Below, in pieces: positions 63,022 to 64,000 of a stretch of 64,000 bases of DNA; position 1 is the first letter of the stretch, and each line of letters begins with the position of its first letter. The DNA is from Bacteroidota bacterium (lineage in GTDB: Bacteria > Bacteroidota > Bacteroidia > Cytophagales > Cyclobacteriaceae). The notes beneath the pieces were generated by a model. That model was not told where the DNA came from. It ran no database searches and worked only from the letters and a program-made list of their open reading frames with translations. The position numbers were made by a program, and so were the translations under genes. The stretch covers positions 23,005 to 87,004 of the forward strand of contig CANIVF010000010.1 in assembly GCA_947470895.1 (NCBI GenBank), written 5' to 3'.

Positions 63022-63942
63022 TTAAACCTCAAACCCCGCCTCCCTTAAATCTACCAAGGCTTGTTGCGCTATAAAACCAAGCATGTCACTTTCTGTCATG
63101 AGATAGGTATTGGAGAAACTGCCTACAATCACATCAAACTCATGGCGTGAATAACTTTGCTTTTCTTTGTCGTACGAATAGGTGGTACTTGTTCCGGTCA
63201 GGTATTCGTCCATCATGTTCCAGTATGATTTTCCTTCTTCGCGCATTTGCCGTAATACCTCTCTGGCGATGGCTGTGCCCGGCTGGTCTTTAGCTACCTT
63301 TTCGCCAATGAATTTCCGATAGATATCTTCCTGATTAAGTCCTTCACTTCTACCTACTGGTAAGGCATTTTCCCAATCGCTGTCTTCGGTATCCTGTCTT
63401 TTATGTTGTTCATACTCATTCAGAATGACATTAATATTTCGTTGCGATCGTATGTTCTCGCGCAGAAGCACATCAGCGCCCTGGTTGATGGCAACATAAA
63501 TGTGCGTTTCATGAAAGTCCGTTTTTCGTCTGTATAAGATCCACACCAGCATGTTAAAGACCAATGTAAAAACTAATCGTACTGATTGATTCAAGGTGCT
63601 ATCCCATTTTGGATTTTGCAACGGCTGCATACACGTGGCCAACATGGGCGAAAGCGTGGCATCACTTTTCATCATCGGTATGGGCCTGTCTGCAGATTTC
63701 TCTTTCGCTGCGGCAAGACTCCGTTCAATTTTTTCGATGGACCGTTTTGGAAAATGAATATCGATTTTTTCTATGCCGCCATTCACCCGGTTGGCTTCAC
63801 TGATCAGTGCATTCACCTGATCAATGGCTGCAGGATTTTTGGTGAGGAAATCTTCCCACACAGGAAGAGCAAGTTTACCGAAGGTGAGGGAAATCCTTAA
63901 TTGTGCTTCATCGGATATAGAATTGCAGAATGTGTCGAGCAT
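63022..63942 (-). CDS. Hypothetical protein with one hydrophobic segment
   Basis: A 306-residue protein that I cannot assign. It starts with a helical region ('MLDTFCNSISDEAQLRISLT', 'AIDQVNALISEANRVNGGIE'), has one hydrophobic stretch near residue 125 ('LVFTLVFNMLVWILYRR'), and then a charged helical half with 'NINVILNEYEQHKRQDTEDS' and an aromatic-rich segment ('YWNMMDEYLTGTSTTYSYDK'). The stop is just downstream of the inverted-repeat element. Base composition is like the core chromosome and unlike the island before it. The gene may have partners beyond the window edge. Confidence 0.6.
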   Translation of the reverse strand: MLDTFCNSISDEAQLRISLTFGKLALPVWEDFLTKNPAAIDQVNALISEANRVNGGIEKIDIHFPKRSIEKIERSLAAAKEKSADRPIPMMKSDATLSPMLATCMQPLQNPKWDSTLNQSVRLVFTLVFNMLVWILYRRKTDFHETHIYVAINQGADVLLRENIRSQRNINVILNEYEQHKRQDTEDSDWENALPVGRSEGLNQEDIYRKFIGEKVAKDQPGTAIAREVLRQMREEGKSYWNMMDEYLTGTSTTYSYDKEKQSYSRHEFDVIVGSFSNTYLMTESDMLGFIAQQALVDLREAGFEV

Positions 63943-64000
63943 ACGTAGAAATTTACTTTATCTAAAGTATTGAATGGATTTGGGATTAACAATTTGCTAG

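Overview
The window looks like a chromosomal segment of a Bacteroidota bacterium, probably of the order Cytophagales. Pointers are a SusC/SusD outer-membrane pair, many lipoproteins with a Cys lipobox, an ASPIC/UnbV FG-GAP giant protein, PVC-type CxxCH dehydrogenases, MlaEFD, a fused isobutyryl-CoA mutase (IcmF), few Shine-Dalgarno sequences and several TAnnTTTG-type promoter boxes. The genus cannot be fixed from the sequence alone. Most of the window is housekeeping or metabolic chromosome; I see no rRNA, tRNA, CRISPR array, phage or intact insertion sequence.

1-9450: end of a periplasmic-binding-fold protein, an outer-membrane-type protein, imidazolonepropionase, adenine phosphoribosyltransferase, a Lon-N-domain protein, two tandem secreted paralogues, then on the minus strand the MlaE-MlaF-MlaD lipid transporter and a small membrane protein. 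9450-11480 is decayed DNA: a TPR sensor/regulator pseudogene with one nonsense codon and at least five frameshifts, joined to an unrelated tail. 11481-16600: SusC (broken by a one-base frameshift) and SusD, a strong terminator and a small lipoprotein. 16648-23713 (minus): a 1185-residue FG-GAP/ASPIC lipoprotein and IcmF, whose interdomain linker carries an in-frame dispersed-type repeat.

23888-25332: membrane protein plus Crp/Fnr regulator, and a DUF4406 protein. 25430-34332: a secreted serine hydrolase, a PhyH dioxygenase, and a four-gene run (quinoprotein-type sugar dehydrogenase/cytochrome c, lactonase, Gfo/Idh/MocA oxidoreductase, hexuronate-type MFS transporter) facing a GH43-like glycosidase; this reads as a sugar or sugar-acid oxidation module. 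34406-41672: L-serine dehydratase, TauE/SafE exporter, S10 carboxypeptidase and a large PVC-type cytochrome dehydrogenase. 41798-48354: zinc alcohol dehydrogenase with an esterase, endonuclease III, and the Pta-AckA acetate pathway. 48549-57704: Tat-exported class V aminotransferase, DUF952, PiT phosphate permease with a PhoU-like tail followed directly by a SET-domain protein, SRPBCC, MaoC, DUF1295 and HrpB helicase.

57691-58186 holds a DUF559 endonuclease pseudogene bracketed by two copies of a GC-rich palindrome; the first copy encodes the C-termini of both HrpB and the DUF559 protein. 58286-60922 is a two-subunit molybdenum hydroxylase. After a perfect 16-bp hairpin, 61093-62646 is an A+T-rich three-gene accessory island (a HEPN-like protein with an Rx4H motif, a stand-alone M41/FtsH-type zinc peptidase domain, and a membrane protein with a TTG start overlapping the peptidase stop). 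It is followed by a MITE-like inverted-repeat element and an unrecognised gene. This island is the best candidate for an undescribed system in the window.
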